Source: Bacillota bacterium (GTDB taxonomy: Bacteria > Bacillota > Clostridia > Christensenellales > Aristaeellaceae). Taken from it: a DNA stretch of 64,000 nt. The stretch lies in the NCBI GenBank assembly GCA_023415715.1, contig JAEZJP010000263.1:1-64000 (forward strand), in the 5' to 3' direction. The notes beneath the pieces are model-generated. The model had not been told where the DNA came from, made no database searches, and saw only the letters and a program-made list of their open reading frames with translations. This document shows, piece by piece, positions 24,012 through 32,147 of this stretch. Within the stretch, counting starts at the first letter, position 1; each line of letters begins with the position of its first letter. A program made the position numbers and the translations under genes.

Positions 24012-26123
24012 ATGGACAACCGATGGAAGGACACATCCCTTTCCTTTGAGGAACGAGCACAGATCCTGGTGGGTCAAATGACGCTGGAGGAAAAGGTCAG
24101 CCAAATGACTTACTTTTCTTCGGCGCTTTCCCGCTTTTCCATCCCCGAATACAGCTGGTGGAACGAATGTCTTCATGGCGTGGCCAGGGCGGGCGTGGCC
24201 ACCATGTTTCCGCAGCCCATCGGCATGGCTGCAAGCTTTGATGTAAAGCAGCTTCATGAGATTGCTTCCATCATCGGCGACGAGGCCAGGATCAAGCACC
24301 ACGCCGCGGCGGAAAAGGAAGACAGGGGCATCTACAAGGGTTTAACCATGTGGACGCCAAACATCAATTTGTTCCGCGACCCCCGCTGGGGCCGGGGCCA
24401 TGAGACATATGGCGAAGATCCCTTCCTTACCGCCCGCATGGGCGTGAGCTTCATCAAAGGCTTGCAGGGCGACGATCCCAAATACTTGAAGTGCATTGCC
24501 ACCGCCAAGCATTTTGCCGTGCACAGCGGCCCAGAGGCTGACCGGCATGAGTTCGACGCCAAGGCAAGCAAAAAGGACATGGCGGAAACCTACCTGCCCG
24601 CCTTCAAGGCGGCTGTCGAGGAAGCCGGCGCCTTCTCCGTGATGGGTGCGTACAACCGCGTCAACGGCGAGGCGGCCTGCGCCTCCCCCACGCTTCTCCA
24701 AAAGACGCTGCGTGAAAAGTGGGGGTTTGAAGGCTATGTGGTCAGCGACTGCGGCGCCATCGAGGATATTTATCAGCACCACAAGGTGGTGGAAAACGAA
24801 GCGCAGGCTGCCGCCCTGGCGGTGAACAACGGCTGCGACCTGTGCTGCGGCTGGGTATTCCCGCATTTGCTGGAGGCGGTGAAGCAGGGATTGGTCACCG
24901 AAGAAACCATCACCAAGTCTGCCCACAGGCTTCTTCTGGCCAGATTCAAATTGGGCATGTTCGACCCCATGAAGGATCAGACGTACGCCAACCTTCCCTA
25001 TGAGCTGAATGACTGCGAAAAGCATCACAAAAAGAGCCTTGAAATGGCGCGGGATACACTGGTGCTCCTAAAGAACGACGGTATTCTGCCACTGAAAAAG
25101 AAAAGCCTGAAAACCATCGCCGTTATAGGTCCAAATGCAGACAGCCGGGATGCTTTGAAGGGCAACTATACCGGCACGCCCTCCGAAACATACACGGTGC
25201 TGGAGGGTATCAAGGCGGCGCTTCCCAAGGCGCGCGTGATCTTCGCCGAAGGTTGTGCCTTAACTGGCGGTTCGGTGGAAGCATCCTGGGGCGAAACGCC
25301 GGACTACCGTATCGGCGAATCGCTGAAAGCCGCCGAGATGGCCGACGCAGTGATCGTTGTCACGGGCTTAAACGGCGACAAGGAAGGCGAGGAAGGCTTG
25401 GGCTCCGGCGACAGGAGCACCATGCACCTGCCCGAATCCCAGCGGAACCTGTTGGATGCGCTGATTACTGTAAAAAAGCCCATGGTGCTCGTCAACATGA
25501 CAGGCTCGGCCACCATTTTCCCTCATGAGGAGCATTTTGGCGCCATATTGCAGGCCTGGTATCCCGGTCAGATGGGCGGCATCGCCATCGCCGATGTGCT
25601 GTTTGGTGCGTACAGCCCCTGCGGCCGGCTGCCTGTGACCTTCTACGCTGCCATGGAGCAGGTGCCTGATTTTTCAGATTACAACATGGAAGGCCGTACC
25701 TACCGCTACATGAAGGAAGCGCCGGCCTATCCCTTCGGGTATGGGCTTTCCTACACCCGCTTTGAATTTAGCGGCCTTACGGCAAAGGCCGGGAAAGACG
25801 GCATTAAGCTGAAAGTCACCGTGAAAAACGATGGCCAGATGGACGGCAAGGAGATCGTTCAGGCATATGTCAGCCTGATAGATCCCGCGTATTCCGCACC
25901 CTTAAGGCAGCTTGGCGCGTTTGAAAGCGTCTTTTTAAAGGCCGGTAAAGCAAAAACGGTGAAGCTGCACATCTTAAAGGAACAGCTTTCCGTCTATGAT
26001 GAGGAAGGCAACGCACAGGCGCACAAGGGAAAGCTTCAAGTGTTTGTGGGCGGCGGCCAGCCGGACGAACAAACCGTAAGGCTTACGGGAAACAAGCCGC
26101 TTCACGCGGAAATCAGCCTGTAA
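24012..26123 (+). CDS. Glycoside hydrolase family 3 (beta-xylosidase/beta-glucosidase type)
   Basis: A 703-residue cytoplasmic enzyme without signal peptide that removes terminal beta-linked sugars from oligosaccharides. The N-terminal barrel has WWNECLHGVARAG, FPQPIGMAASFD and PRWGRGHETYGEDP; the nucleophile Asp246 sits in VVSDCGAI; then the alpha/beta sandwich (NGDKEGEEGLGSGDR) and a fibronectin-III-like C-terminal domain. The VVSDCGAI and WWNECLHG signatures are closest to GH3 beta-xylosidases, so xylo-oligosaccharides are the likeliest substrate. GGAGGA at 23999-24004 fixes the start. A TATAAT lies at 23972-23977. No transporter adjoins it. Confidence 0.9.
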   Translation: MDNRWKDTSLSFEERAQILVGQMTLEEKVSQMTYFSSALSRFSIPEYSWWNECLHGVARAGVATMFPQPIGMAASFDVKQLHEIASIIGDEARIKHHAAAEKEDRGIYKGLTMWTPNINLFRDPRWGRGHETYGEDPFLTARMGVSFIKGLQGDDPKYLKCIATAKHFAVHSGPEADRHEFDAKASKKDMAETYLPAFKAAVEEAGAFSVMGAYNRVNGEAACASPTLLQKTLREKWGFEGYVVSDCGAIEDIYQHHKVVENEAQAAALAVNNGCDLCCGWVFPHLLEAVKQGLVTEETITKSAHRLLLARFKLGMFDPMKDQTYANLPYELNDCEKHHKKSLEMARDTLVLLKNDGILPLKKKSLKTIAVIGPNADSRDALKGNYTGTPSETYTVLEGIKAALPKARVIFAEGCALTGGSVEASWGETPDYRIGESLKAAEMADAVIVVTGLNGDKEGEEGLGSGDRSTMHLPESQRNLLDALITVKKPMVLVNMTGSATIFPHEEHFGAILQAWYPGQMGGIAIADVLFGAYSPCGRLPVTFYAAMEQVPDFSDYNMEGRTYRYMKEAPAYPFGYGLSYTRFEFSGLTAKAGKDGIKLKVTVKNDGQMDGKEIVQAYVSLIDPAYSAPLRQLGAFESVFLKAGKAKTVKLHILKEQLSVYDEEGNAQAHKGKLQVFVGGGQPDEQTVRLTGNKPLHAEISL

Positions 26124-26199
26124 ACCGCTTTGCTGCTGCATGTTTCGCCAACCCATCCGGCAGAAACGGGCATCAATTGTAAAAAAAGCGGACGGGCTA

Positions 26200-26228
26200 T
26201 TGTGGCGGGTCCGAAAGTGCGGTATGCT
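26200..26228 (+). promoter_or_regulatory. Promoter of the 76-residue orphan gene
   Basis: TTGTGG (26200-26205), 17 bp, TATGCT (26223-26228), about 30 bp before the start codon. Confidence 0.5.
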
Positions 26229-26259
26229 GGTTGGGCACTTTGTAAGGAGGATTATACGC

Positions 26260-26490
26260 ATGGAAGAAAACAAAAGGGCCACGATTGAGGAAATGATGGA
26301 AGGCAAACAAAAGACACAGCGCGACCGCGGAGGCTGGGTCGGTTTTGTGGAAAGCGACGTCGTTGCCTTTATGACCCAGTACGATCTGGAGAAAATGACA
26401 ATCGATGACGGCCAGGGCAACAAGGCCAAACTGACCCGCCGCAAGGACAACAGCGTGTTCGTGGAATGCACGTCGTCCAGCGTGCTGTGA
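26260..26490 (+). CDS. Small conserved-looking hypothetical protein, 76 residues
   Basis: The frame starts at the ATG at 26260 with AAGGAGG at 26244-26250. The protein is small, soluble and highly charged: a helical N-terminal half (RATIEEMMEGKQKTQRDRGG), then a mixed half with MTQYDLEKMTIDDGQGNKAKLTRRKDNSVFVE that looks like a short beta meander ending in CTSSS. There is no signal peptide, and the single cysteine is at the end. It has its own promoter and terminator. I do not recognise it. The middle, ESDVVAFMTQYDLEKMTIDDGQGNKAKL, may be a small beta domain of the kind that binds nucleic acid or acts as an adaptor, but that is speculation. Confidence 0.7.
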   Translation: MEENKRATIEEMMEGKQKTQRDRGGWVGFVESDVVAFMTQYDLEKMTIDDGQGNKAKLTRRKDNSVFVECTSSSVL

Positions 26491-26520
26491 GACTGATTCC
26501 GGAAGTTTCAAGATAAAGAA

Positions 26521-26562
26521 GCGGATGACTTTGCTTTATGGGCAAGGTCATCCGCCTTTATT
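26521..26562. terminator. Terminator after the 76-residue gene
   Basis: Stem GCGGATGACTTTGC (26521-26534) with complement 26542-26555 (one G-U pair), followed by CTTTATTT. It lies between convergent genes and may work in both directions. Confidence 0.8.
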
Positions 26563-26574
26563 TACAGAATTGTA

Positions 26575-27396
26575 TCAGATCTCCATGGTCATTCCGTCAA
26601 AAGCGGAGATCCAGCCACGCTTTTCGGCTTCCTTTTCCAAGTCGGCCTGGGTCGCGCCGCCGCCATGGGAGAAGTGGCCTAGTATCACTCTGGCTTTCGT
26701 TTTGAGCGCACCTGTATCCATCAAGCGGCTGACAACACTTTCACAGCCCGGTATGTGCATGTGGTGCTCGCCAGCTCCCTTGTAGGTGCCTGTGCAGTCC
26801 AGGGACGCAGCGTCAAGCTCACGTCCTGACAGGTATTCAAACACCTTGTCTTCCGGGATGCCTGTGTCGTGGGCGTACAGCAGTTTCTTGCCCTTGCGTT
26901 CAAGCAGGTAGATGTACCCGCCGCCGGCTTCCGGTGCGTGATGGGCCGGAAGCGCTGTGAGGGTGGTTTCCCCATCCAAAACAATAGGCGTATAAGGCTT
27001 GATGATCGTAAGATCGACTTTGCTTCCCGCGAATCCATTTTCCATGGCTTCTTCTGCCAGTTTGGCTACCGTTTCATTGCAGATGAGATGCAAGGGTATG
27101 ACGTCCGTCAATGTGAAGGGAGGCCGGTGCAGATTCAGGGGGTCCGGCGCGAAATGGTCTCCATGGGCGTGGGTCACCACCAGGTGCCGGATCGTGCGGG
27201 GCTCCATGCCCAAAGCGGTAATGTGATAGAAAAAGTCCGGAGAAAGGTCAAACTGGATATCGTCGTCCACCGTGGTCATATGCCGGGAGCGGATTTCTTT
27301 GCCGCGTACCATTCTGGCATTCTCACAGATCTTGCAGGAGCAGTACAGGCCGGGGATCGCCTCCGCCGCGCCCGTGCCATAATAATGCAGCCTCAT
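26575..27396 (-). CDS. MBL-fold metal-dependent hydrolase, PhnP-like
   Basis: A 273-residue cytoplasmic metallo-beta-lactamase-fold enzyme with the metal ligands His76, His78, Asp80 and His81 (THAHGDH), a further AHDTGIPED and the late histidine in VILGHFSHGG. An N-terminal cysteine group (LYCSCKICENA) resembles the zinc or structural site of PhnP-type phosphodiesterases. The start overlaps the stop of the GH38-like gene by 4 bp (ATGA), so it is translationally coupled to a glycosidase and may act on a cyclic or phosphorylated sugar product. Substrate not known. Confidence 0.8.
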   Translation of the reverse strand: MRLHYYGTGAAEAIPGLYCSCKICENARMVRGKEIRSRHMTTVDDDIQFDLSPDFFYHITALGMEPRTIRHLVVTHAHGDHFAPDPLNLHRPPFTLTDVIPLHLICNETVAKLAEEAMENGFAGSKVDLTIIKPYTPIVLDGETTLTALPAHHAPEAGGGYIYLLERKGKKLLYAHDTGIPEDKVFEYLSGRELDAASLDCTGTYKGAGEHHMHIPGCESVVSRLMDTGALKTKARVILGHFSHGGGATQADLEKEAEKRGWISAFDGMTMEI

Positions 27397-29504
27397 AAAA
27401 CAGTTCTCCTCTCATATGTGATCAATACCCTGCAAAGGATATTCTCTTCATACCACATTTTGAAATTGGTGCCCCACAGGTTGTTGTAAAGGGCAAGGTA
27501 CAGCCTGTCGAACCTGCCGGGGCGGGAAAAGTCCAGAAGCTCCGGAGCACCTATAGCCACAAGCGGCGTGTCCAGCGGCTCAATAATGAAACCATCCCCG
27601 TTAGGGCTGGTGATACGTATGCGCTGCACCGCATGGCAGCGCCTGTTACCGCCTTCCACTACCAGCTCGGGGGATACCCAGGTGCCTATCTTTTTTAGCT
27701 GAACCATGGCCGGCGAAGAAAATGCAAGCGGCAGGAACAGCGCTTCCGGCTTGCGGTTGGCATGCTTGTCCCTGAGCCATACCGTAAAAAGCAGCTTCCC
27801 ATCCGCAAGGGGGCGTAATGATGCTTCACAGGATTCGGGGCATCCGGCAAGCGCCACGGGGGAGGAGGGATACACACCCTTCCAGCAAAGCGCTCCTCCG
27901 GCCATATGCATGGCTTCGTCCATAACAGATTTGTGGGTCACGCTGTTTATTGGCGCATCGCTTGCCTCCAAACCGGGCTTGCAATAATCAGGCACGGCCC
28001 AGCCCTTGTTTTCGTCCATGTTGCTGAGGTACCGCTCCGCAAGGGCTTTGTATACGTTCTGCCCCACTTCCTGGTACTCCGGTGCGCCTAAGGTCAGCGT
28101 TAGGTCTGTAAAACCGCTATTGGTGAGCGAGACGCTTCCATCTTGATGATACAGGATGCTGACATCATTCAGCCGGGTCTCCTGAAGGGGACCATGCAGA
28201 AGCTCTATTTTGGCTTGCGCAGGCGCATGCATTTTGTCGTTTTCCGGATTCGTGATCACTGAAATTGCTTTTTCTTTTAGCGGTCCGGGCAAAAGGTCTA
28301 CAGCCTTTATCAGATACTGCCTCTGCTCTTCATGGGAGGATTCAAAAAAAGAGTAGGAGCGCGTGTCCCAGGTGATGGACGACGGGTGCAGGTGCGCAAA
28401 TTCCGCTTTGGCAAAATCAAAATAATCCTCGCAGCCCGATACCTGCCCGTAAGCTTCCATAAGCCGGTCGCGCTTCCTTGCTTCATCGAAATCGCTTCTG
28501 TTCCAGTTCTTGAAATCCGCCAGATACTTTTTGAAATCCAGGCCCCAGGTGTGCTCGCAGATCAGCAGCAGCTCCTCCAAAAAGGCGGACCTCGCGTTTC
28601 GGCCATCCTCCAGCAAAAGATTATGCTTTGCCCAGGTACCGTCCTTCACCCAAGCTCCATCCAGGCGTACGAGCGCCTTAAGTGCCGACACCTTTTGGGG
28701 GTCGGAGCCCGTTCCGTGGATCCATGTGTCGCCGATCTCCTCCGTTATGACGGGAAGCCTATCTCGTATTCCTTTCAGCCCGGCGGCAAAAGCATCCAGG
28801 GTGGAGGCGCAGATTTCGGCGCCGGGATATTTCATTTGAAGCCTGTCAAACTCGCTCTGCAAGTGCTCCATGGAGGGAGGGCCCATATTGTCCTGGCTGT
28901 GCATGAAGTACAGCGCTTCGTCGTGGCCCGGAACTTCCGTAACGCCGCCGTAGCTGCGGCAGTAGTTGACGATCAATGACTGGCCGGCGCTATTCTGCCA
29001 CACAAACAGCGGCGGTACCTTGGGCATGCAAGCGACGCCATTGATGCCGATGTGCAGGTATTCGATGCCGCTTTCCGCCATGGGTGCGACGATGCCGATG
29101 GTATGGCCCGGAACATCCGACATCTTGGCGGCGATGGTCTTCCTTGAGTACTTTTTGTCCAACCTCCCGGCAATTAAAAGGCCGGCGTTGAACAAAGCTG
29201 TGCCGCATAATTCCGAATGCATGGTGAAGGGCAACGCGTGATAGGTGATATAGCCCTTGCGGATAGCCGCATCCAGCGCTTCCCGCTTTTCTTTGGGATA
29301 GGTGCGCAGCGCCAGGTCAATAAGATATGAACCCACTGTCCAAACAAACATAGGCGGCCGGCCGGGCCGGTTTACGCAAGATGCGCACTCCATGGCCGCT
29401 GGGATATATGTATCCAGGTAATGATTGATCACGGACTGGGAAAGGTCTGTAAAGCCGATGTCCAGATGCGTTTTGAAGACTACATGCACTTTCCTGATGT
29501 TCAT
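27393..29504 (-). CDS. GH38-like glycosidase (DUF5054-type)
   Basis: A 703-residue cytoplasmic protein. The N-terminus KTHLDIGFTDL places His13 and Asp15 exactly where GH38 alpha-mannosidases bind zinc, and the following barrel segments (VWTVGSYLID, ALPFTMHSELCGT, DVPGHTIGIV) agree with the GH38-type (DUF5054) fold. The C-terminal half is beta-rich as in this clan. I chose the ATG at 29504, next to a GAGGGA site, rather than the upstream ATG at 29552. The protein is probably an alpha-glycosidase, but specificity cannot be told. It is coupled to the MBL hydrolase. Confidence 0.75.
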   Translation of the reverse strand: MNIRKVHVVFKTHLDIGFTDLSQSVINHYLDTYIPAAMECASCVNRPGRPPMFVWTVGSYLIDLALRTYPKEKREALDAAIRKGYITYHALPFTMHSELCGTALFNAGLLIAGRLDKKYSRKTIAAKMSDVPGHTIGIVAPMAESGIEYLHIGINGVACMPKVPPLFVWQNSAGQSLIVNYCRSYGGVTEVPGHDEALYFMHSQDNMGPPSMEHLQSEFDRLQMKYPGAEICASTLDAFAAGLKGIRDRLPVITEEIGDTWIHGTGSDPQKVSALKALVRLDGAWVKDGTWAKHNLLLEDGRNARSAFLEELLLICEHTWGLDFKKYLADFKNWNRSDFDEARKRDRLMEAYGQVSGCEDYFDFAKAEFAHLHPSSITWDTRSYSFFESSHEEQRQYLIKAVDLLPGPLKEKAISVITNPENDKMHAPAQAKIELLHGPLQETRLNDVSILYHQDGSVSLTNSGFTDLTLTLGAPEYQEVGQNVYKALAERYLSNMDENKGWAVPDYCKPGLEASDAPINSVTHKSVMDEAMHMAGGALCWKGVYPSSPVALAGCPESCEASLRPLADGKLLFTVWLRDKHANRKPEALFLPLAFSSPAMVQLKKIGTWVSPELVVEGGNRRCHAVQRIRITSPNGDGFIIEPLDTPLVAIGAPELLDFSRPGRFDRLYLALYNNLWGTNFKMWYEENILCRVLITYERRTVL

Positions 29505-29565
29505 AGGAGATCCCTCATTTTCTTCATAAAAGCAATCCTGCTGTTCTCCCATATCAATGCGCCAA

Positions 29566-29595
29566 AGTATAACATGTTATGTCCCGGCATGTAAA
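29566..29595 (-). promoter_or_regulatory. Promoter and palindrome for the GH38-like operon
   Basis: TTTACA (29595-29590), 18 bp, TATACT (29571-29566) on the minus strand. The perfect 12-bp palindrome ATAACATGTTAT (29569-29580) overlaps the -10 box and looks like an operator. Confidence 0.6.
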
Positions 29596-30006
29596 TATCA
29601 TTATACCTGTAATTTATATGGAATCTGTGCCACAGCTTACAAAATGAACGAGCGTCCTATACGGATCCCTTGCATTTGGAGGCTATGCTTAAGTCGGTTG
29701 CCGCCGGACCGCAGCTTCATACTGCACATAAGATAGCTGACTAGGCGCCTAGCGGCACAAAAGTATATACACCTGGTTCGATTGCATATGTGCAGGGAAA
29801 TGGAATCCTGCTATATTATGTGCATAAAGAACATTCCAATGTTCATTTTATGTGCAGTATGAAGTGTGCAATCGGCCGCGGATAGGAAAGTGCTCCTAAA
29901 GGCGCCGGTTGGCCGGATAGGCCGCTGGTATGATAATATATACCAAATTGACCTTCCGTATATGTTGGGCGGTTTTTAAAACTTACATATGCATAGGAGG
30001 AAGACC
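29596..30006. other. Intergenic region with inverted repeats before the ABC importer
   Basis: About 410 bases without a gene. They hold a 17-bp perfect inverted repeat pair (29715-29731 and 29848-29864), the palindromes CTAGGCGCCTAG (29741-29752), TTATGTGCATAA (29816-29827) and GAACATT-CC-AATGTTC (29829-29844), three copies of TATGTGCA (29787, 29817 and 29849, approximately), and a likely promoter (TTGGCC 29909-29914, 17 bp, GATAAT 29932-29937). Confidence 0.55.
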
Positions 30007-32028
30007 ATGAAAAAGTACGTTTCCCTGCTGCTCGCCGCCACTTTGATGTTGACGGCACTGGCTGCCATCCCCGCAGCGTCGGCCAGCCCCGATACCACGC
30101 AAAAGGAAGCCCCCATACTTTTAGAGCAGGTTGCCGCTGGCAAACTGCCGCCCCTTGAGGAACGCCTGCCGGTGGCATCCGACGTCATGGTGGAGCCCGA
30201 TGTGGTATCCCTTGGCCAGTACGGCGGCAGCATTACCATGCAATCCAACGACAACGGCCGCTGGAGCGCCTGGGGCTACATTGCCGAGCAGAGCATGTTC
30301 CGCTTCAAGCAGGACGGTTCAGGCGAAGTGGAAGCCAACGTCTGCAAAGAGTTCTACCCCAACGAAGATTCCACGGTGTGGACCATCAAGCTGCGCGAAG
30401 GCATGAAATGGTCCGACGGCCAACCCTTCACCGCGGATGACGTTCTGTTCTACTACGACCATATGTCCACCCCGGCTTTGAACGAGGACCGCACCGCAGT
30501 GGCCACCGATGCCGCCGGCTACTACAGCGCATACACCTCCAAGCCCTACAACTGCTATCAGGCGTCAAAGGACGGCAAAAAGTACTGGGCTAAATTTGAC
30601 AAGGTGAACGACTATGAGTTCACCGTGACCTTCGTGGCCCCCAAGCCCTCCTTTGCCCAGGATGTGGCTGTGGACAACAAGTGGATGTTCCTGCCCAAGC
30701 ACTTCTATGTAAACTACGTAGCCCGCAAGGACGGCGTGGCGGACGATCCCACCTTCCCGCTGATCACCGAAGAGCAGGCCCTTGCAAATGCCAACAAAGA
30801 CTTTGGCAAGCAGTGGGATTCCTACTCCACCATGGGCAAGGCCATCGGCTATTACAACTGGGACTACGCTATCGTTCCCCAGCTGCGCAGCTTCATCGCC
30901 GTGAAGGACAACTGGAACGTGGTTGGCGAGACGTATGAACTGGTCCGCAACCCCTACTTCTGGAAGACCGACAGCGAAGGCCGCCAGCTGCCTTACCTGG
31001 ACAGTGTGAAGTACAAAATCATCAACGAACAGGATCAAATTACCCTGGCTGCCAGCGCAGGCGAGTTTGACATCATTGATCCGGCCGACTTCGCCGTCGT
31101 CGCCACCGCTTTGAAGGATACCCACACGCTTAGGCCCTGGGCTTCCGCGGCCTGGTCGACCGATGAAAACATTCAGCTCAACCAGACGACCAAAGACCTT
31201 GACAAGCGTGCGTTGTTCCAGGACAAACGCTTCCGCGAGGCTCTCAGCATCTGCGTGGACCGCAACCTCATGAACGAAACGCTGCGCAACGGCATGTCCA
31301 AGCCCTGGCAGGCTTCCGTAGGCGAAGGGCTGCTGGGTTATGACGCCGAATGGTCCGCCAAATGGACGGAATATGATGTGGACAAAGCCAACGCCCTGAT
31401 GGACGAGATCACCGAGCCCTGGGACAAGGCAGAGGGAACCTACCGCAAGATGAAGGGCACCGACAAGGAAGTTGAGATCATTCTAACCATCAACGATCCC
31501 TCCAAGTTCGGCGACTTCGTATCCCTCCTGCAGTCCGCATACAAGGCCATCGGCGTAAAGCTCAGCGACAAAGTGGACGCCGATTCCCGTACCACCATGC
31601 TCTCCAACGATGTGGAAGCTTCCATCGAAGTGACCAGCGTTTCCACCCCCGCCCTGCGGCCTGATTCCATCGTGCCCATGCGGAACGTGGCCTTCTGGCA
31701 CTCCGCCTACGGCAAGTGGTATGAGGATGGCAAGAGCGAGGCCAATGGCGGCATCGCGCCCACCGGCGACGTGCTGAAGCTGATCGAAGCCTATGACCGC
31801 ATGAAGGCCGCCAACGGCCCCGACCGTGATAAGATCGTTGCGGAATGCGTGCAGGAGATTTATAATCTGCATAAGGAAAACATCTGGCTCATTGGCTACC
31901 TGGCTCCGCTGCCTTCCCGCAACCTGGTCAACAACAAGCTCCACAACTTCAAGGAAGGCCTGCTGAGCGTGGACGAATTCCGCTTCCTGGGCCTGGGCCG
32001 TCCCGAACAGTGGTGGATCGAGCAATAA
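30007..32028 (+). CDS. ABC transporter substrate-binding protein, SBP_bac_5 (Opp/Dpp type)
   Basis: A 673-residue exported binding protein of the family that serves oligopeptide and, in many anaerobes, oligosaccharide importers. Signal peptide about 1-24 ending in ASA, with no lipobox cysteine. The body has the family segments WTIKLREGMKWSDGQPFTADDVLFYYD and LVRNPYFWKTDSEGRQLPYLD. AGGAGG at 29995-30000 places the start at 30007; an ATG at 29989 is not used. It is the first gene of a five-gene transporter operon, separated from the permeases by a strong hairpin. Glycosidases on both sides favour a sugar ligand, but peptides cannot be excluded. Confidence 0.88.
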   Translation: MKKYVSLLLAATLMLTALAAIPAASASPDTTQKEAPILLEQVAAGKLPPLEERLPVASDVMVEPDVVSLGQYGGSITMQSNDNGRWSAWGYIAEQSMFRFKQDGSGEVEANVCKEFYPNEDSTVWTIKLREGMKWSDGQPFTADDVLFYYDHMSTPALNEDRTAVATDAAGYYSAYTSKPYNCYQASKDGKKYWAKFDKVNDYEFTVTFVAPKPSFAQDVAVDNKWMFLPKHFYVNYVARKDGVADDPTFPLITEEQALANANKDFGKQWDSYSTMGKAIGYYNWDYAIVPQLRSFIAVKDNWNVVGETYELVRNPYFWKTDSEGRQLPYLDSVKYKIINEQDQITLAASAGEFDIIDPADFAVVATALKDTHTLRPWASAAWSTDENIQLNQTTKDLDKRALFQDKRFREALSICVDRNLMNETLRNGMSKPWQASVGEGLLGYDAEWSAKWTEYDVDKANALMDEITEPWDKAEGTYRKMKGTDKEVEIILTINDPSKFGDFVSLLQSAYKAIGVKLSDKVDADSRTTMLSNDVEASIEVTSVSTPALRPDSIVPMRNVAFWHSAYGKWYEDGKSEANGGIAPTGDVLKLIEAYDRMKAANGPDRDKIVAECVQEIYNLHKENIWLIGYLAPLPSRNLVNNKLHNFKEGLLSVDEFRFLGLGRPEQWWIEQ

Positions 32029-32080
32029 GCGCTGCATCCTTAAGCAAGGCAAAGTCCTTTGGACAGTGCCCTGCAGGCAA

Positions 32081-32117
32081 ACACGAACCATGCGGCCAAT
32101 AGCCGCATGGTTCGTGT
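32081..32117 (+). terminator. Perfect 16-bp hairpin between binding-protein and permease genes
   Basis: Arms ACACGAACCATGCGGC (32081-32096) and exact complement (32102-32117), loop 5 bases, followed by ATTAAG and not by a T-run. Such hairpins between a binding protein and its permeases usually stabilise or attenuate the mRNA so that binding protein is in excess. Confidence 0.7.
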
Positions 32118-32147
32118 ATTAAGCTCAGCACAGAGAGGGGCACAAGG

